From Forficula auricularia (Eukaryota; Arthropoda; Insecta; Dermaptera; Forficulidae): a stretch of DNA of 64,000 nt. Where the stretch lies: NCBI GenBank assembly GCA_024734495.1, contig JALMQS010000061.1, forward strand, positions 8,164,286-8,228,285, written 5' to 3'. Below the pieces are notes generated by a model, which was not told where the DNA came from, did no database searches, and saw only the letters and a list, made by a program, of their open reading frames with translations. Shown one piece after another: positions 1 through 11,204 of this stretch (its first letter is position 1; each line of letters begins with the position of its first letter). The position numbers were made by a program, and so were the translations under genes.

Positions 1-540
1 AACCAACATCAGTAAATTCTAGTTGCCATAAAGGTTTTCATACCCTGTATGGTAAAGTAAAAAAATTATAACTGCCCATTAAATTTTCAAAATATATATT
101 TTCAGAAGGCCTTTCGAATGAAAATAAAAAAGCCCATTGAAGTTAATTTCTCTATACACTAATTCTCATTTGTTTAATTTAATGATTCAATTGAGATAAA
201 TCGTTTCCTTTCTTCCTCTTATTCAGACGATGACTTTTCGTGTGAACTCATTAATTCTCATTAACGCCCTCCCTCTGACGGGTTTTTGTCTTCTAAAAAC
301 GATCATTAAATTGATAGTATCTTGGATGTAATAAAGGATCTAGTTTTTATCACCTTAATCTGCGTTAAACAAGCCTCACTCTCGTGGTATAGGGGAAACA
401 AAAAGGGCATCAAACTCTGGCAAGTCGGATTATTTGTATAATATTGGGTTAGAGAAATTGATTTCTCTTTATTATAATAAATAATTACAGGTGAAAACGA
501 AAATATGCTCTAGACTCGGTACACTGGATATTTTAGTCAG
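1..540. other. No recognisable feature
   Basis: A+T-rich sequence. The segment TTTTCATACCCTGTATGGTAAAG near 35-57 resembles the end of an interspersed family seen at 61318-61345. No supported coding region. Confidence 0.4.
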
Positions 541-1590
541 TACCTGCGGAAACTTTTTGCTTCAGTTAATAGATATATATTAATCCCCGAAACCCCCTCG
601 CCCCCCGGACCCCCGACCACTGCAACCCACACCCTGCACCCCCACATCTACCCCCACCCCCTCCCACGCACCCAGTTTTTGAATTTCTAGCGTTCAGTGG
701 TCCACAGATTATGTGTATATATGTATATAAATAAATACGGTATAATTATTTTTTTTAATTAAATAACAATTTTTGAGGCGTGTCTAACCAAGTGGACCCG
801 GGTTCGAATCCGACTCGAGACATCCGGCTAAAATCTGACCCCAGGGGTAGAGACAAATTAAAAAAAAAAAAAAAAAATAGTAAGGTCAATTGACTTATGG
901 CTAGAAAGGCCGAAAAGCCAAAAAAACAAACAATTTTTGAGTTCATCAATTAAATTGCCAAATTAATATTTGTAAAATTTGATTTTTAACAAATTAAATT
1001 TAATTAGTGTATATATTTTAATCAATTGAATAAATTTATAAATTTTATTAAACCAATTATTTTACATTAATTGATATATACATTGTATTTTTGCTTCGAT
1101 TCCGGAGATTACTTCTCCACCATCGAGTGTCCTTATTCATCTTTAGTCCTTGTTTTTAATAAGAGGAAAAATTTAATTAGATAAAAAAACCTCTTTTCCG
1201 ATAATTATTTCAATTCCATTATTCCCCAATCAAGTCGATTGGATTTCATCTCTCCCTCTCATTCCAATCAATTGAATTGTCCAACTTTTAATGTATAATA
1301 ATAATTGTAATAATCTTATTGTGGGATATAAAATTAAAAAAACCAATTATTTATTAAAAGGAAATTGAATAAAAATGTAAATAAACATTTTTATCGAGAC
1401 AACCACCTGAGAATAATTATTTCAATTAAGAAAAAACCCATCAAAAACAACTTAGCCGAAGATGAGACCATGACAGATCAAATTATTGTCAACACAAAAC
1501 CCTCCTAACCCGTGAATTTCATCCAAATCGTTAGAGCCGTTTTCGAGAAACCGACCGGATACAATTTTTGCTCGTTTATTATAATAAGAT
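541..1590 (-). mobile_element. Helitron-like non-autonomous copy
   Basis: Read on the minus strand: CGAAAACGGCTCTAACGATT near the start (about 1540), a G-rich variable stretch (590-665), then ATCTATTAACTGAAGC and a 3' end at about 541. The plus-strand copy 29930-30692 has the same order and a GC-rich 3' hairpin (ACCGAGC/GCTCGGT). The Helitron assignment is by resemblance; no Rep/helicase is present. Confidence 0.4.
784..885 (+). repeat. SINE-like fragment with B box and A-rich tail
   Basis: GGGTTCGAATCCGACTC is a B-box match and is followed about 50 bases later by a run of about 20 A. The 5' A-box part is weak. Probably a truncated tRNA-derived SINE. Confidence 0.35.
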
Positions 1591-1654
1591 TTGACAAATT
1601 TCTGTCCGCGAAGGGTTTGAGATAGAAATAAATATTCACAAGCTGGAAATAATT

Positions 1655-2115
1655 TAAATCGACGTTAGGTATTCCAAATATGAGTTTGCGACGGTTTCTA
1701 GCTGGTGACAAATTTTTGAGGGCCTAAAAATCACGAAAATTTTGGACTTTTTTGTTAGATTTTTGCTTATAATTCGAAAACCATGCCTTCAACAGAAAAT
1801 TCCACTCTTACCAAAATGAAAGAGAACAAAATTTCATATCGAATAACGTACTAAAAAATTCAAAGAATGGTTTCTTGTGACAGACAACCTAATGAGCATA
1901 ATTCACTTTTCCGCCAAATTGGTAAATATTGCCTATCTTTGAAAATCAATTGTGGCTAAACGGCTGAACCAATTTTAAAATTTAAGTACGTTATTCGCCG
2001 CGAAATTCCATGCTCTTTCATTTTAGTAAGAGTTGAATTTTCTGTGGGACGCATTCTTTTTGATTTATAAGCAAAAATCTGGAAAAAATCCAAAATTTTT
2101 GTTTATTAAGGGAGT
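1655..2115. repeat. Palindromic repeat related to the 61.5-kb fold-back element
   Basis: The left arm (GAGTTTGCGACGG, CTTATAATTCGAAAACC, AAATGAAAGAG) is mirrored by 1960-2115 (CTCTTTCATTTTAG, AAGCAAAAATCTGG). It shares the TTTGCGAC and TTGCTTATAACTCGAAAA motifs with 61504-63042. Confidence 0.5.
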
Positions 2116-2219
2116 TTTTTATAGCTGTAGTATTATATTAAAAAAATTTGATACACTTGTCATTAGTTAAAATTATATACAAAAAACATAAATAGGATAT
2201 ATACAAAACTTTTTACAGG

Positions 2220-3020
2220 GTTCGCAAGAAGGTCGAAAGATATACTCTTCTCAATTGTATTTTTTCTTTCGTCTTGAAACTTGTATACATAATCAGTGGG
2301 CCCACAGTAATCTAAAAATTCAAAAACTAACCCCCCTACCCTACATAATTATAAATAATTTTATTAAATATTAAATATAAGGAGAGAGGCCAGGTTGTAT
2401 GGTAAAGTCAAGTGGATGGCCACATCAGAACACGTCAGCTTATTTACTTTGGTCAAGTATTGTAATCGTGGACGGAAAAAGTGAGTTTTTTTTTCATTTT
2501 TTTTGGAAATATCTCAAAAACGGCTGAAACTATTTTGATTAAAAAAATTGAGCGAAACCATGGTATTATTTTGCTCTACAAAAATGCCCTAATAAGTGAA
2601 CATCGAAAAAATTATATTTTTTGAGATAATAATTGTTTTGTCAAAATATCTGTCTGTTAGTCTGTGAGTTACCAAATTTTTGTGGACGAGTTAGCTCAAA
2701 AACTAGTGTGAATATCGAAACCAAATTTCACACGTAGTTTTGGTCCATTGAGATTAAGAGCTGATTAGATTTTGATGCATATCGACCCAAAATTAAGGGG
2801 GGGGGTGGAGGGGGGTTAAAAATTGAAAACAAACTCAACCAAATGTTGTATACATATTCATTGAGGCCCCAGAAGACTAAAAATGCAAAAACTAACCATC
2901 CTAAATGGAGGGGGGGGGTCAAAAAAAGAAAATCTAGTCCCTTGTACCAAACTCAACCAGAAGTGATGGTAAAGTCAAGTGGATGGCCACATCAGAATGT
3001 GTCAGTTTATTTTCTATTAC
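2220..3020 (+). repeat. Tandem fragments of the GATGTGGCCATCCACATG family
   Basis: The end sequence TGGTAAAGTCAAGTGGATGG occurs twice in direct orientation (about 2400 and 2970), enclosing the family interior, including GTTACCAAATTTTTGTGGAC and a G run near 2799. Confidence 0.5.
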
Positions 3021-3541
3021 ATTAATGAACATTTTTTCCGCGGTCCAATCCAAGATATTAACCCCCCCCCCTCCCCCCATTATTTCTTCCCCCAAAAAAT
3101 ATTTAAATGTGACAATCTAACTACAGTAGAACCTCGTTTATCCGGACTAACTGGGACTAAAGGCAAACCAGATAATCGAAAATCCGGATATATGGCTAAT
3201 AGAAACAAAACAAATAATCAAATAAGCGAATTTGGATTTATTATGATAAAAAAACATGTTTATATCAGAATGTTGCCAAAAGCAGGGTGGGTACATACGT
3301 ACATACGAAGTGAACAATGAATTTTTGGACCCCTTTTTGGCCTATGCGGACCACAATTTCCGGTTTAATGTCCTAAATCCGGTTTCCAACTCGTAAGGGC
3401 ATCTATTCCTTCCACCTAAAGGTACAAAATAAAATAAAATTTTTTAAGGAGTTCGGTGTTGGTTCTAGGTGAAACATTTTAATATAATAATAAAACTAAG
3501 ATACGAGGTAGGTTTCACAAAAAAGAAATAAAACAAAATTG

Positions 3542-3598
3542 AGTTTTGAGTTCGATATATTTCGGGGGTTAGCCCATCATCAGGAGTCTAAGAAAACT
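3542..3598 (-). ncRNA. Hammerhead ribozyme motif, left end of Penelope-like element
   Basis: On the minus strand: outer stem I AGTTTT/AAAACT, internal loop, core CTGATGA, stem II GGG/CCC, GAA, palindromic stem III ATATAT with no loop, then C as the cleavage-site base. Core positions are all consensus. A loop-less stem III implies weak activity as a monomer and pairing between two copies; two are present here in inverted order. Confidence 0.75.
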
Positions 3599-3879
3599 GA
3601 TTACATATTGGAAAAATAGTTTTACAAGTAAGAATTTTTAAAATTTTTTTAAAAATGTATATGGTGGGGGGAATGTAGGGGAAGAGGGGGGGTAGTTGTT
3701 GTTCTAAGGATTAATATTTTCTATTGAGATTTGAGCTGGGTGAAAGGGATCTATCTATACCTGATATTATAATAGCGAATGGACAGGTACCTGAGAAGGT
3801 ACAACTTAAAAGGTATATAAGAGGGTGCAATTACCCTAATATAATGTGCAAACAATGAAAGGAATGTTTATTTAATTTA

Positions 3880-5373
3880 TTATAACATATAATCAATAAT
3901 TGTATTTTTATACACTTCCAATTGATTATTTAAAATATTTGAATTATTAGAGAGGGCTATTTTTATCTCGGTGGATTCCAGGAGGTCCAATTTAAGGCCT
4001 TTTCTTTCGAAATGAATGGGGATAGGGTTATTATTAGAGGGTGAATGGTTAGATTCATGTAAGTGAATTGCGAAGGCTGAGGTCGAATCTAAATTAATGT
4101 TATCGGATTTGTTGAGGTGGTTAAGGGCTCTTACATGCTCGGAGTAACGTATTTTGAAAGCGCGACCTGTCTGCCCAATATAAAAAGCGTCGCAATCTTG
4201 ACAAGTTAATTTATACACTCCTGATTTGTCTAATTTATCTATTTTGTCTATTTTATTGTTAATTAATTGAGAGCCTAAATTGTTGTTGTTGTATAAAGCA
4301 GGAGTGATTCCATATGATCTAAGGGTATAAGCTAATGGAGATGTCAGATGATTAGAAATGAAGGGTATTCTTCTATATATTTTTTCGGTTCCAGATTCTA
4401 ATGAGTGTAAGTGTGAGATAGTGAATTTACGTTTGATTTTATTATAAATTTTGTTGATAGTCGAAATGTTATATCCATTATTCAGGGCTATATTCTGAAT
4501 GATGTTAAGCTCTTGATTGAAATTTATAGTATTCATAGGTATACTGAGGAGTCTATGAATCATTGAATAGAATGCTGCAAATTTTGTATTAATGGGGTGA
4601 TTAGATGAGAAGGGAATGACTGTGTCCGTGAAAGTGGGTTTTCTATATATTTCATAGTGTAATTTTTGATGTGAAATAGTTATTTGAAGGTCCAAGAAAG
4701 CGAGAGTATTATTTGTACCTATTTCAGAAGTAAATTGTATATTTTCATGGAGAGTATTAAGATATTGTTGGAATAGATTAATTTGTCTTTTAGTGCCAGA
4801 CCATATGACAAAAATATCGTCTACGTATCTACGCCAGAACACAATATCTTTGAAATAGTGGTTGGTTGGGCTAAGAATGGTTTGTTCTAAATGAGACATA
4901 TAAATTTCTGAAAGCAAGGGGCTAAGGGGACTACCCATGGCTAATCCTTTTTGTGGTTTATAGTAGTTATTATTAAAGAGAAAATAATTTTGGTTTAGGC
5001 ATAGGTCTAGTAATTGGCGAATATGATTATTTCGAGATGGGTCTGTAATATTTAAGTTAATAAGTTCATCTAATATTATTTTTAAGTCCGAAAGCGGGAT
5101 CGAGGGGAAAAGATTTTTAACGTCGAACGAAATGAGTTTGTAGGAATTTTGAATATTTATATGTTCTAAAGCCTGTGTAAGTTCTAGGGAATTTTTAATA
5201 GAGAATTTAGAAGTAAATATATCTTGCAAGATATTATTAAGATATTTACATAATTTGTATGCGGGGGCATTGATATAAGATACTACTGGTCTAATGGGGT
5301 GGTCAATTTTATGTAGTTTGGGAAGACCATAAAGGATAGGTGCATGTGGATTCATTATTCTGAGGGAATACAA
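3880..5373 (-). CDS. Penelope-like reverse transcriptase with GIY-YIG endonuclease, 5'-truncated
   Basis: A 497-codon open frame without an internal stop. From the N-terminus: LYGLPKLHK, RT motif A with Asp at about residue 84 (SFDVKNLFPSIP), motif B (GLAMGSPLSPLLSEIY, about 143-158), catalytic YVDD at 183-186 and a FLDL segment near 226. These are followed by a C-terminal GIY-YIG nuclease with GVY at 385-387, YIG at 398-400, Arg 404, a CxxC pair (391, 394) and His 413. That domain order is characteristic of Penelope-like elements. The open frame begins at a TTG codon, and the part of the RT expected upstream is missing, so the copy is incomplete at its N-terminus and probably not autonomous. 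It sits head to head with the copy at 5395-6414. Confidence 0.92.
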   Translation of the reverse strand: MYSLRIMNPHAPILYGLPKLHKIDHPIRPVVSYINAPAYKLCKYLNNILQDIFTSKFSIKNSLELTQALEHINIQNSYKLISFDVKNLFPSIPLSDLKIILDELINLNITDPSRNNHIRQLLDLCLNQNYFLFNNNYYKPQKGLAMGSPLSPLLSEIYMSHLEQTILSPTNHYFKDIVFWRRYVDDIFVIWSGTKRQINLFQQYLNTLHENIQFTSEIGTNNTLAFLDLQITISHQKLHYEIYRKPTFTDTVIPFSSNHPINTKFAAFYSMIHRLLSIPMNTINFNQELNIIQNIALNNGYNISTINKIYNKIKRKFTISHLHSLESGTEKIYRRIPFISNHLTSPLAYTLRSYGITPALYNNNNLGSQLINNKIDKIDKLDKSGVYKLTCQDCDAFYIGQTGRAFKIRYSEHVRALNHLNKSDNINLDSTSAFAIHLHESNHSPSNNNPIPIHFERKGLKLDLLESTEIKIALSNNSNILNNQLEVYKNTIIDYML

Positions 5374-5394
5374 GTTTTGATTTTAGGGAGGTAG

Positions 5395-6414
5395 TTGGAT
5401 CATTTAGAACAAACCATTCTTAGCCCAACCAACCACTATTTCAAAGATATTGTGTTCTGGCGTAGATACGTAGACGATATTTTTGTCATATGGTCTGGCA
5501 CTAAAAGACAAATTAATCTATTCCAACAATATCTTAATACTCTCCATGAAAATATACAATTTACTTCTGAAATAGGTACAAATAATACTCTCGCTTTCTT
5601 GGACCTTCAAATAACTATTTCACATCAAAAATTACACTATGAAATATATAGAAAACCCACTTTCACGGACACAGTCATTCCCTTCTCATCTAATCACCCC
5701 ATTAATACAAAATTTGCAGCATTCTATTCAATGATTCATAGACTCCTCAGTATACCTATGAATACTATAAATTTCAATCAAGAGCTTAACATCATTCAGA
5801 ATATAGCCCTGAATAATGGATATAACATTTCGACTATCAACAAAATTTATAATAAAATCAAACGTAAATTCACTATCTCACACTTACACTCATTAGAATC
5901 TGGAACCGAAAAAATATATAGAAGAATACCCTTCATTTCTAATCATCTGACATCTCCATTAGCTTATACCCTTAGATCATATGGAATCACTCCTGCTTTA
6001 TACAACAACAACAATTTAGGCTCTCAATTAATTAACAATAAAATAGACAAAATAGATAAATTAGACAAATCAGGAGTGTATAAATTAACTTGTCAAGATT
6101 GCGACGCTTTTTATATTGGGCAGACAGGTCGCGCTTTCAAAATACGTTACTCCGAGCATGTAAGAGCCCTTAACCACCTCAACAAATCCGATAACATTAA
6201 TTTAGATTCGACCTCAGCCTTCGCAATTCACTTACATGAATCTAACCATTCACCCTCTAATAATAACCCTATCCCCATTCATTTCGAAAGAAAAGGCCTT
6301 AAATTGGACCTCCTGGAATCCACCGAGATAAAAATAGCCCTCTCTAATAATTCAAATATTTTAAATAATCAATTGGAAGTGTATAAAAATACAATTACTG
6401 ACCATATGTTATAA
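5395..6414 (+). CDS. Penelope-like RT C-terminal part plus GIY-YIG endonuclease, truncated second copy
   Basis: A 339-codon frame starting inside the RT domain just before the YVDD catalytic motif, continuing through the FLDL segment and the complete GIY-YIG nuclease. Over the shared part it differs from the minus-strand copy at only about two residues, both in the last six codons. It begins at TTG with no upstream methionine, so it is a truncation and not a separate gene. It lacks RT motifs A and B and cannot be an active polymerase alone. Confidence 0.88.
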   Translation: MDHLEQTILSPTNHYFKDIVFWRRYVDDIFVIWSGTKRQINLFQQYLNTLHENIQFTSEIGTNNTLAFLDLQITISHQKLHYEIYRKPTFTDTVIPFSSNHPINTKFAAFYSMIHRLLSIPMNTINFNQELNIIQNIALNNGYNISTINKIYNKIKRKFTISHLHSLESGTEKIYRRIPFISNHLTSPLAYTLRSYGITPALYNNNNLGSQLINNKIDKIDKLDKSGVYKLTCQDCDAFYIGQTGRAFKIRYSEHVRALNHLNKSDNINLDSTSAFAIHLHESNHSPSNNNPIPIHFERKGLKLDLLESTEIKIALSNNSNILNNQLEVYKNTITDHML

Positions 6415-6693
6415 TAAATTAAATAAACATTCCTTTCATTGTTTGCACATTATATTAGGGCAATTGCACCCTCTTATATACCTTTTAAGTTGTACCTTCT
6501 CAGGTACCTGTCCATTCGCTATTATAATATCAGGTATAGATAGATCCCTTTCACCCAGCTCAAATCTCAATAGAAAATATTAATCCTTAGAACAACAACT
6601 ACCCCCCCTCTTCCCCTACATTCCCCCACCATATACATTTTTAAAAAATTTTAAAAATTCTTACTTGTAAAACTATTTTTCCAATATGTAATC

Positions 6694-6750
6694 AGTTTTC
6701 TTAGACTCCTGATGATGGGCTAACCCCCGAAATATATCGAACTCAAAACT
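6694..6750 (+). ncRNA. Hammerhead ribozyme motif, right end of Penelope-like element
   Basis: Same motif as at 3542-3598 in the plus orientation: CTGATGA at 6709-6715, stem II, GAA, ATATAT, predicted cleavage after C6738. Stem I is formed by AGTTTT (6695-6700) and AAAACT (6745-6750) around an internal loop, the type I arrangement. Confidence 0.75.
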
Positions 6751-6904
6751 CAATTTTGTTTTATTTCTTTTTTGTGAAACCTACCTCGTATCTTAGTTTT
6801 ATTATTATAAAAATAAAATTTATTCATCTCTGAGATACAAGCTCTCAAAGAGTCAGGACCCAGACAGGGCATCGCAATACTTCCACCAGGTCTGGACCTC
6901 GACA

Positions 6905-7159
6905 AATTTAATCTTAATTGATCTTTTCTTAATTAAAGTAATTATTGATAGATGAAAATCTCAATAAAAAAGTTTGTTTACATTTTTTTCAATTATCTTT
7001 TATTTTTAATTTGTTTTTTAATTTTAAAACCCACTAATAGATTATAGCAAATATTAACATTATATATATATATATATATATTAAAAATTAGGGTGAGAGA
7101 GGGGACGAAGAATGGGGGAGAGATCCAATCGACTTGATTGGGGAATAATGGAATTGAAA

Positions 7160-7223
<64 letters not shown>

Positions 7224-7893
7224 TTAGGGAGAGACGACGAAAGGGAAGGGATTGGAAGAATAATGGAATTGAAATAATTATCGGAAAAGAGGTTTTTTTT
7301 TATTTAATTAGTTTTTTCCTCTTATTATAAACAAGGGCTAAAAAGATGATCAAGGACACTCGATGGTGGAGAAGTAATCTCCGGAGTCGAAGCTAAAATA
7401 CAATGTATACATTACATTAATTCATGTAAAATTAAAATTAGGAATTTTTTGTTTGTTTTTAATTAACAGGTGTCTAAATCATAACAAAACAGGTGTGTTT
7501 ACAAATAAAGTGTTTGAAGTGGCTTTTTTTATATAACATGGAAACAAATCTTATTTAATTTTATGTTTTTATTTCAGATACTATACGACTATATTTTTAT
7601 TACTATTTTCCTATTTATTTTTTTATAATGTGGGCAAATTGGTGTACGAGTAAACAAATATACACATAATATGTGGACCAGTAGAAAGCTAGAAATGCAA
7701 AAACTGGGTGCGGAGTGGGGTGAATGTGGGAGGTGCAGGAAGTGGGGTGCAGTTGTGGGGGATCCGGGGGTGGGAGGCGCGATTGGGGTGGGGCGGAGTG
7801 GGGGTGCGGTGGTGGGAGCGAGGTGTGTGGTTTCGGGAGGGGGGGGGGGTCAGGGGTTATCGTGCATCGCTCGGATGCTCCAGGCACTATCAT
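6905..7893 (+). mobile_element. Helitron-like copy with G-rich segment
   Basis: It shares GATCAAGGACACTCGATGG, AGAAGTAATCTCCGGAG and AAATGCAAAAACTGGGTG with the other copies. A G-rich stretch lies at 7700-7855 and a weak hairpin GTGCATCGCTCGG is at the end. It contains two (TA)n runs (7064-7080 and about 7164-7218). Confidence 0.4.
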
Positions 7894-8192
7894 TTAGGGA
7901 GGAAGGAAATAATAGTTCTATTTGTATTATATGTGTATTGAATTTGTGTATTTTCAATTTGGCGCATTCTAAATGAATGAATGTCCTTGAGCCCTCTAGT
8001 CAGAGCTCATTTACTCATCAGCCAGTCAACCAAATGTCAATCATCTTTTGACATTTCTATTTGAAGTTGAAAGGAATCCAAATATGAAATATATTTATTA
8101 ATTTTATATAGGCCAAATGACCAACTGACAATGACAATACATAAACTATAAGGTATATTTCAACTTTTATATACTTCATTTACTTATATCTA

Positions 8193-9138
8193 TCTATATA
8201 TATAAAATTAATTGTTCCAAATCACGCCAAATTTTGGTTGCACACGTTTCAAGCAAAGTTATGAATGAAAACACCCTCAACAAAATTCCTGTCAATCTGT
8301 CTGTCTGTTTCAGTGGTTTCCGAAAAGTTGCTCACGATTCACGTCAAAACGGCTGAAGGGATTATTATGAATTTTCAAATTTGTATCAGATGTCTTCTAA
8401 CTTACGTTTTGAGCTATATAACGTTTTGATATTTTGACCCCAGAAGGGTTTGGGGGGATGGGGGGGGGGGGGCGCTCGAATGAAAATTATCAAATAACTC
8501 CTAAACTATTAACCCTTCGGCAAATTTTATGATAAACAAAGTTATAGGGGATGTGATTTCTGACAACTTTTGTTTAAAAAAACTTTCCCAAAAATGGGGA
8601 GAGGGTCAAAATATGAAAATTCTTGCTCTTGGACCAAACTCAACCAAATTTTGTATACATAATCTGTGGGTCACCAGAAGACTAGAAATGCAAAAACTGG
8701 GTGCGGGGGTGGAGTGATGGTACGGGTGAAGAGGTGAGTTAGGGTATGGGGTACGGGGAGGGGGGTATTATTGTGCCGGGGGAGTAAGACGGATTAGGGT
8801 GAAGGGGTGGTACGGGGTGGAGTCCGGGGGCGTAGTGGGTGTGGGGGTCCAGGGGAGTAGGCGGGGGTGGAGGGCATAGATTGGAGTCCGGGATGGGTGG
8901 GGTGCGGGGGTGGTGGTGCAGGGTGGAGTCTGGCATTCAGGTGAGGGCTCAGAGGCAAAGTGGGGTGGTGGGGGGCAGGGCGAGGGGTAGGGGTTGGGGC
9001 GTGGTGGAGGTCACGGGTGGTCGTGTGGGGGCGGGGGTTGGTGGGTTTCGGGAGGTGTGGTGGGAGGGTGGGTTGGGGGTCCAGGGGGCGTGCCCCCTGG
9101 CTTGCAAGAGGGCCGCCGAAGGTGGGCCTTGCAGTTAG
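8193..9138 (+). mobile_element. Helitron-like element with very G-rich interior
   Basis: It starts TCTATATATATAAAATTAA and ends after a hairpin-forming GGCTTGCAAGAGGGCC and GGGCCTTGCAGTTAG, resembling TC...hairpin-TTAG Helitron ends. It contains AAACGGCTGAAGGGATT. From 8690 to 9090 the plus strand is almost entirely G, T and A with many GGGG runs. Open frames there are compositional artefacts. Confidence 0.5.
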
Positions 9139-9162
9139 TTATATACCTACATATATATATAT

Positions 9163-9345
9163 ATCGGGTGAGTTTTTTATCTTGAGACAGTCTTATAACT
9201 CAAAAATATTGGAATATATGGAAAAAAGTTTCAAAGTTTATTTATATCAGGGGGCAAACTAAACTACGCTATTGTTGTTCAAAGTAGAACAAGCTTTCAT
9301 GGGTATTTCAACGTCAAGTTCTGTTTTTTAAATGGAACCCTATAT
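9163..9345 (+). mobile_element. One-ended copy of the TACCGGGTGAG element
   Basis: It starts TATCGGGTGAG and continues ATCTTGAGACAGTC, AGAACAAGCTTTCA and AAGTTCTGTTTTTTAAATGG like the other copies. No right end was found. Confidence 0.6.
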
Positions 9346-9714
9346 TATTTGTTACTTAACTCGCTGTTATTCTGGATCTGCAGTTTCCCTGAGGAAGGGA
9401 TGCCGTCCGTAGTGCTCTCGAAATATTTGAATAAACCACTTGAATTAATCAAAAATTACTGGAAAAAAGCAATTAAATTTCATTCATCCTGCTTTAAAAA
9501 AATTAACAAATTGATATTATTAAATTTTTAGCTTTATTTTTAAGGAGAGAAAAATTCACCAAAGAGTAAGTATTCATCTATTTATTTATCATCAAATTTA
9601 ATAAATATTTAATTTAATAAATACATAATGTTATGTAAAAAAAACTGGACCCCTTAAAATTTTATCTACTTAATAATAAAAACATGGCGACGAAAGAGTA
9701 CAAAATTAGGTCCA

Positions 9715-9993
9715 ACCTGGCACTCTGAGATCTCTACCAGTCTCCAAATATTGTCCAACTTATCAAAAGCCGCAGACTGCCATGTTCTACGAAGTGACCA
9801 CTCTTGAATCATAAAATCTGTTTGGCAGAAATCACCAGATGGAAAAAGACCAAAAGGAAGACCTCGAGGGAGATGGCAGGATAAGATCAGAAGAGACCTG
9901 GAATCCCTCGGAGTCCAATATATGGAAACGGCAGCCCAGGATAGGATTATATGGAGGAGGATATTCCGTGAGGCCAAGACCCAAGAAGGGTTG
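9715..9993 (+). pseudogene. RTE-type retrotransposon, C-terminal fragment
   Basis: Reading pieces SPNIVQLIKSRRL, then GKRPKGRPRGRWQDKIRRDL, then DRIIWRRIFREAKT before a stop at 9991. This is the C-terminal region of RTE-like polyproteins. The piece is flanked by a roughly 105-bp imperfect direct repeat (9565-9670 and 10020-10128). Confidence 0.7.
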
Positions 9994-10403
9994 TAGCGCC
10001 CACGAGTAAGTAATATATTTATTTATTTATCATCAAATTTATTAAATATTTAATTGAAGAATTAGGTACACAATGTTATGTAAAAAAACTGGACCCCTCT
10101 AAAATTTTATTTACTTAATAATAAATATTTTTTTAAAATTTACTATAATTGAATTTTTAACATATCCAGTACACACCAAGCCATTTAAATTTAATTTGTA
10201 AATCACTATCTCATATATTTTTACTTTATCCAATGCGAAGCATGCGGCAAGCGGTCCTCATGTAAAGACTACGGAACCCATGGACTCAATTAATGTCACA
10301 AATTCAATGAGATTAAATTTTAGCACGTGGCGGTTTTGCCAAAAATTACCTGGAATCTCGTCGAGAGGCCAAAAAGTGCCATTTTTTTTGGAAGTGCGTG
10401 CGG

Positions 10404-10434
10404 ATGGATGGATGGATGGATGGATGGATGGATG
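10404..10434. repeat. (GGAT)n microsatellite
   Basis: About seven tandem GGAT units in an otherwise non-repetitive stretch. Confidence 0.9.
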
Positions 10435-10744
10435 TTATCGTTTTTTTCGTCCACGATTTTTTCCACACCTTTGCACCGATTGAAATGAAATTGAAAACCT
10501 ACCATTAGTTTAACAAAATGAAGCGCTGATTAGTTTTTGGTACATATCGGCCCACAAACATTAGTATTATACAACATTATTTATTTCAGTACTTTTTTAG
10601 TTTTTTCTAAATATCTTTAAAATGACTTAACCAATTTTGATGAAATTTAATATCCTAATTAAGTACCTTGGGGACGACAAAAAAAGGTTTAATAATGTTT
10701 TTAGTAAAATTATATTTTAAAGTACTTTACTCTAGAGTAAGAAA

Positions 10745-10862
10745 GGTTTCTAATCCTCCGAAACGTCGGTTTGAAAGGAAAGGAGGAAGGATTCCAATAA
10801 ATTACACCTTAATTGATATGTGTAATTTTTTTCTTGAGCTAGAGAAAATTTCGTTGCAAAAA
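10745..10862 (+). mobile_element. Truncated Penelope-type fragment
   Basis: It begins CTCCGAAACGTCGGTTTG (3' half of a hammerhead with ACGT stem III) and continues AAGGAGGAAGGATTCC and TAAATTACACCTTA as in the 31826-32380 family. The 5' half is absent. Confidence 0.45.
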
Positions 10863-10871
10863 AATATATAA

Positions 10872-11150
10872 AAATAATTATAATGATCTTATTGTGGGAT
10901 ATAAAATTAAAAAACCAATTATTTATTAAAATGAAATTGAATAAAAATGTAAATAAACATTTTTATCTAGACAACCACCTGTGAATAATTGTTTCAATTA
11001 ACAGAAAACCCATCAAAAACAACTTAGCCGAAGATGAGACCGTGACAGATCGAATGTCCAACACAAAACCCTCCTAACCAGTGAATTTCATCCAAATTGT
11101 TAGAGCCGTTTTCGAGAAAGCGACCTTGATCGTTTAACATAATAAGATTA
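10872..11150 (-). mobile_element. 5' fragment of the Helitron-like family
   Basis: Matches about 1320-1560 (GTGGGATATAAAATTAAA, GACAACCACCTG, CCGAAGATGAGACC). It lacks the G-rich segment and 3' hairpin. Confidence 0.4.
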
Positions 11151-11204
11151 TTATATTCCTAAAGAAACATTATTAATTTAAAATCTATTATATTGTTCTA
11201 GAAG

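Larger units (their letters stand above)
3443..6810. mobile_element. Penelope-like element: two head-to-head copies with 11-bp target duplication
   Basis: A left copy (minus, about 3443-5386) and a right copy (plus, about 5387-6810) are inverted, joined head to head, and nearly identical over about 1.4 kb. The right copy is 5'-truncated within the RT domain. The left end has about 40 extra bases missing from the right end, matching the one-sided tail known for Penelope-like elements. AAATAAAATTT flanks both sides (3432-3442 and 6811-6821) and is read as the target-site duplication. Each copy carries a hammerhead motif near its end. Near-identity of the arms suggests recent insertion. Confidence 0.85.

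Noticed and set aside
8739..9262. Overlapping glycine- or proline-rich open frames
   Set aside because: They are by-products of the G-rich block in a Helitron-like repeat; no conserved domain and several frames open at once.
9388..9445. Hammerhead motif with CTGAGGA and GAAATATTTG
   Set aside because: No stem II can be closed directly between the two core parts, so it is at best a relic.
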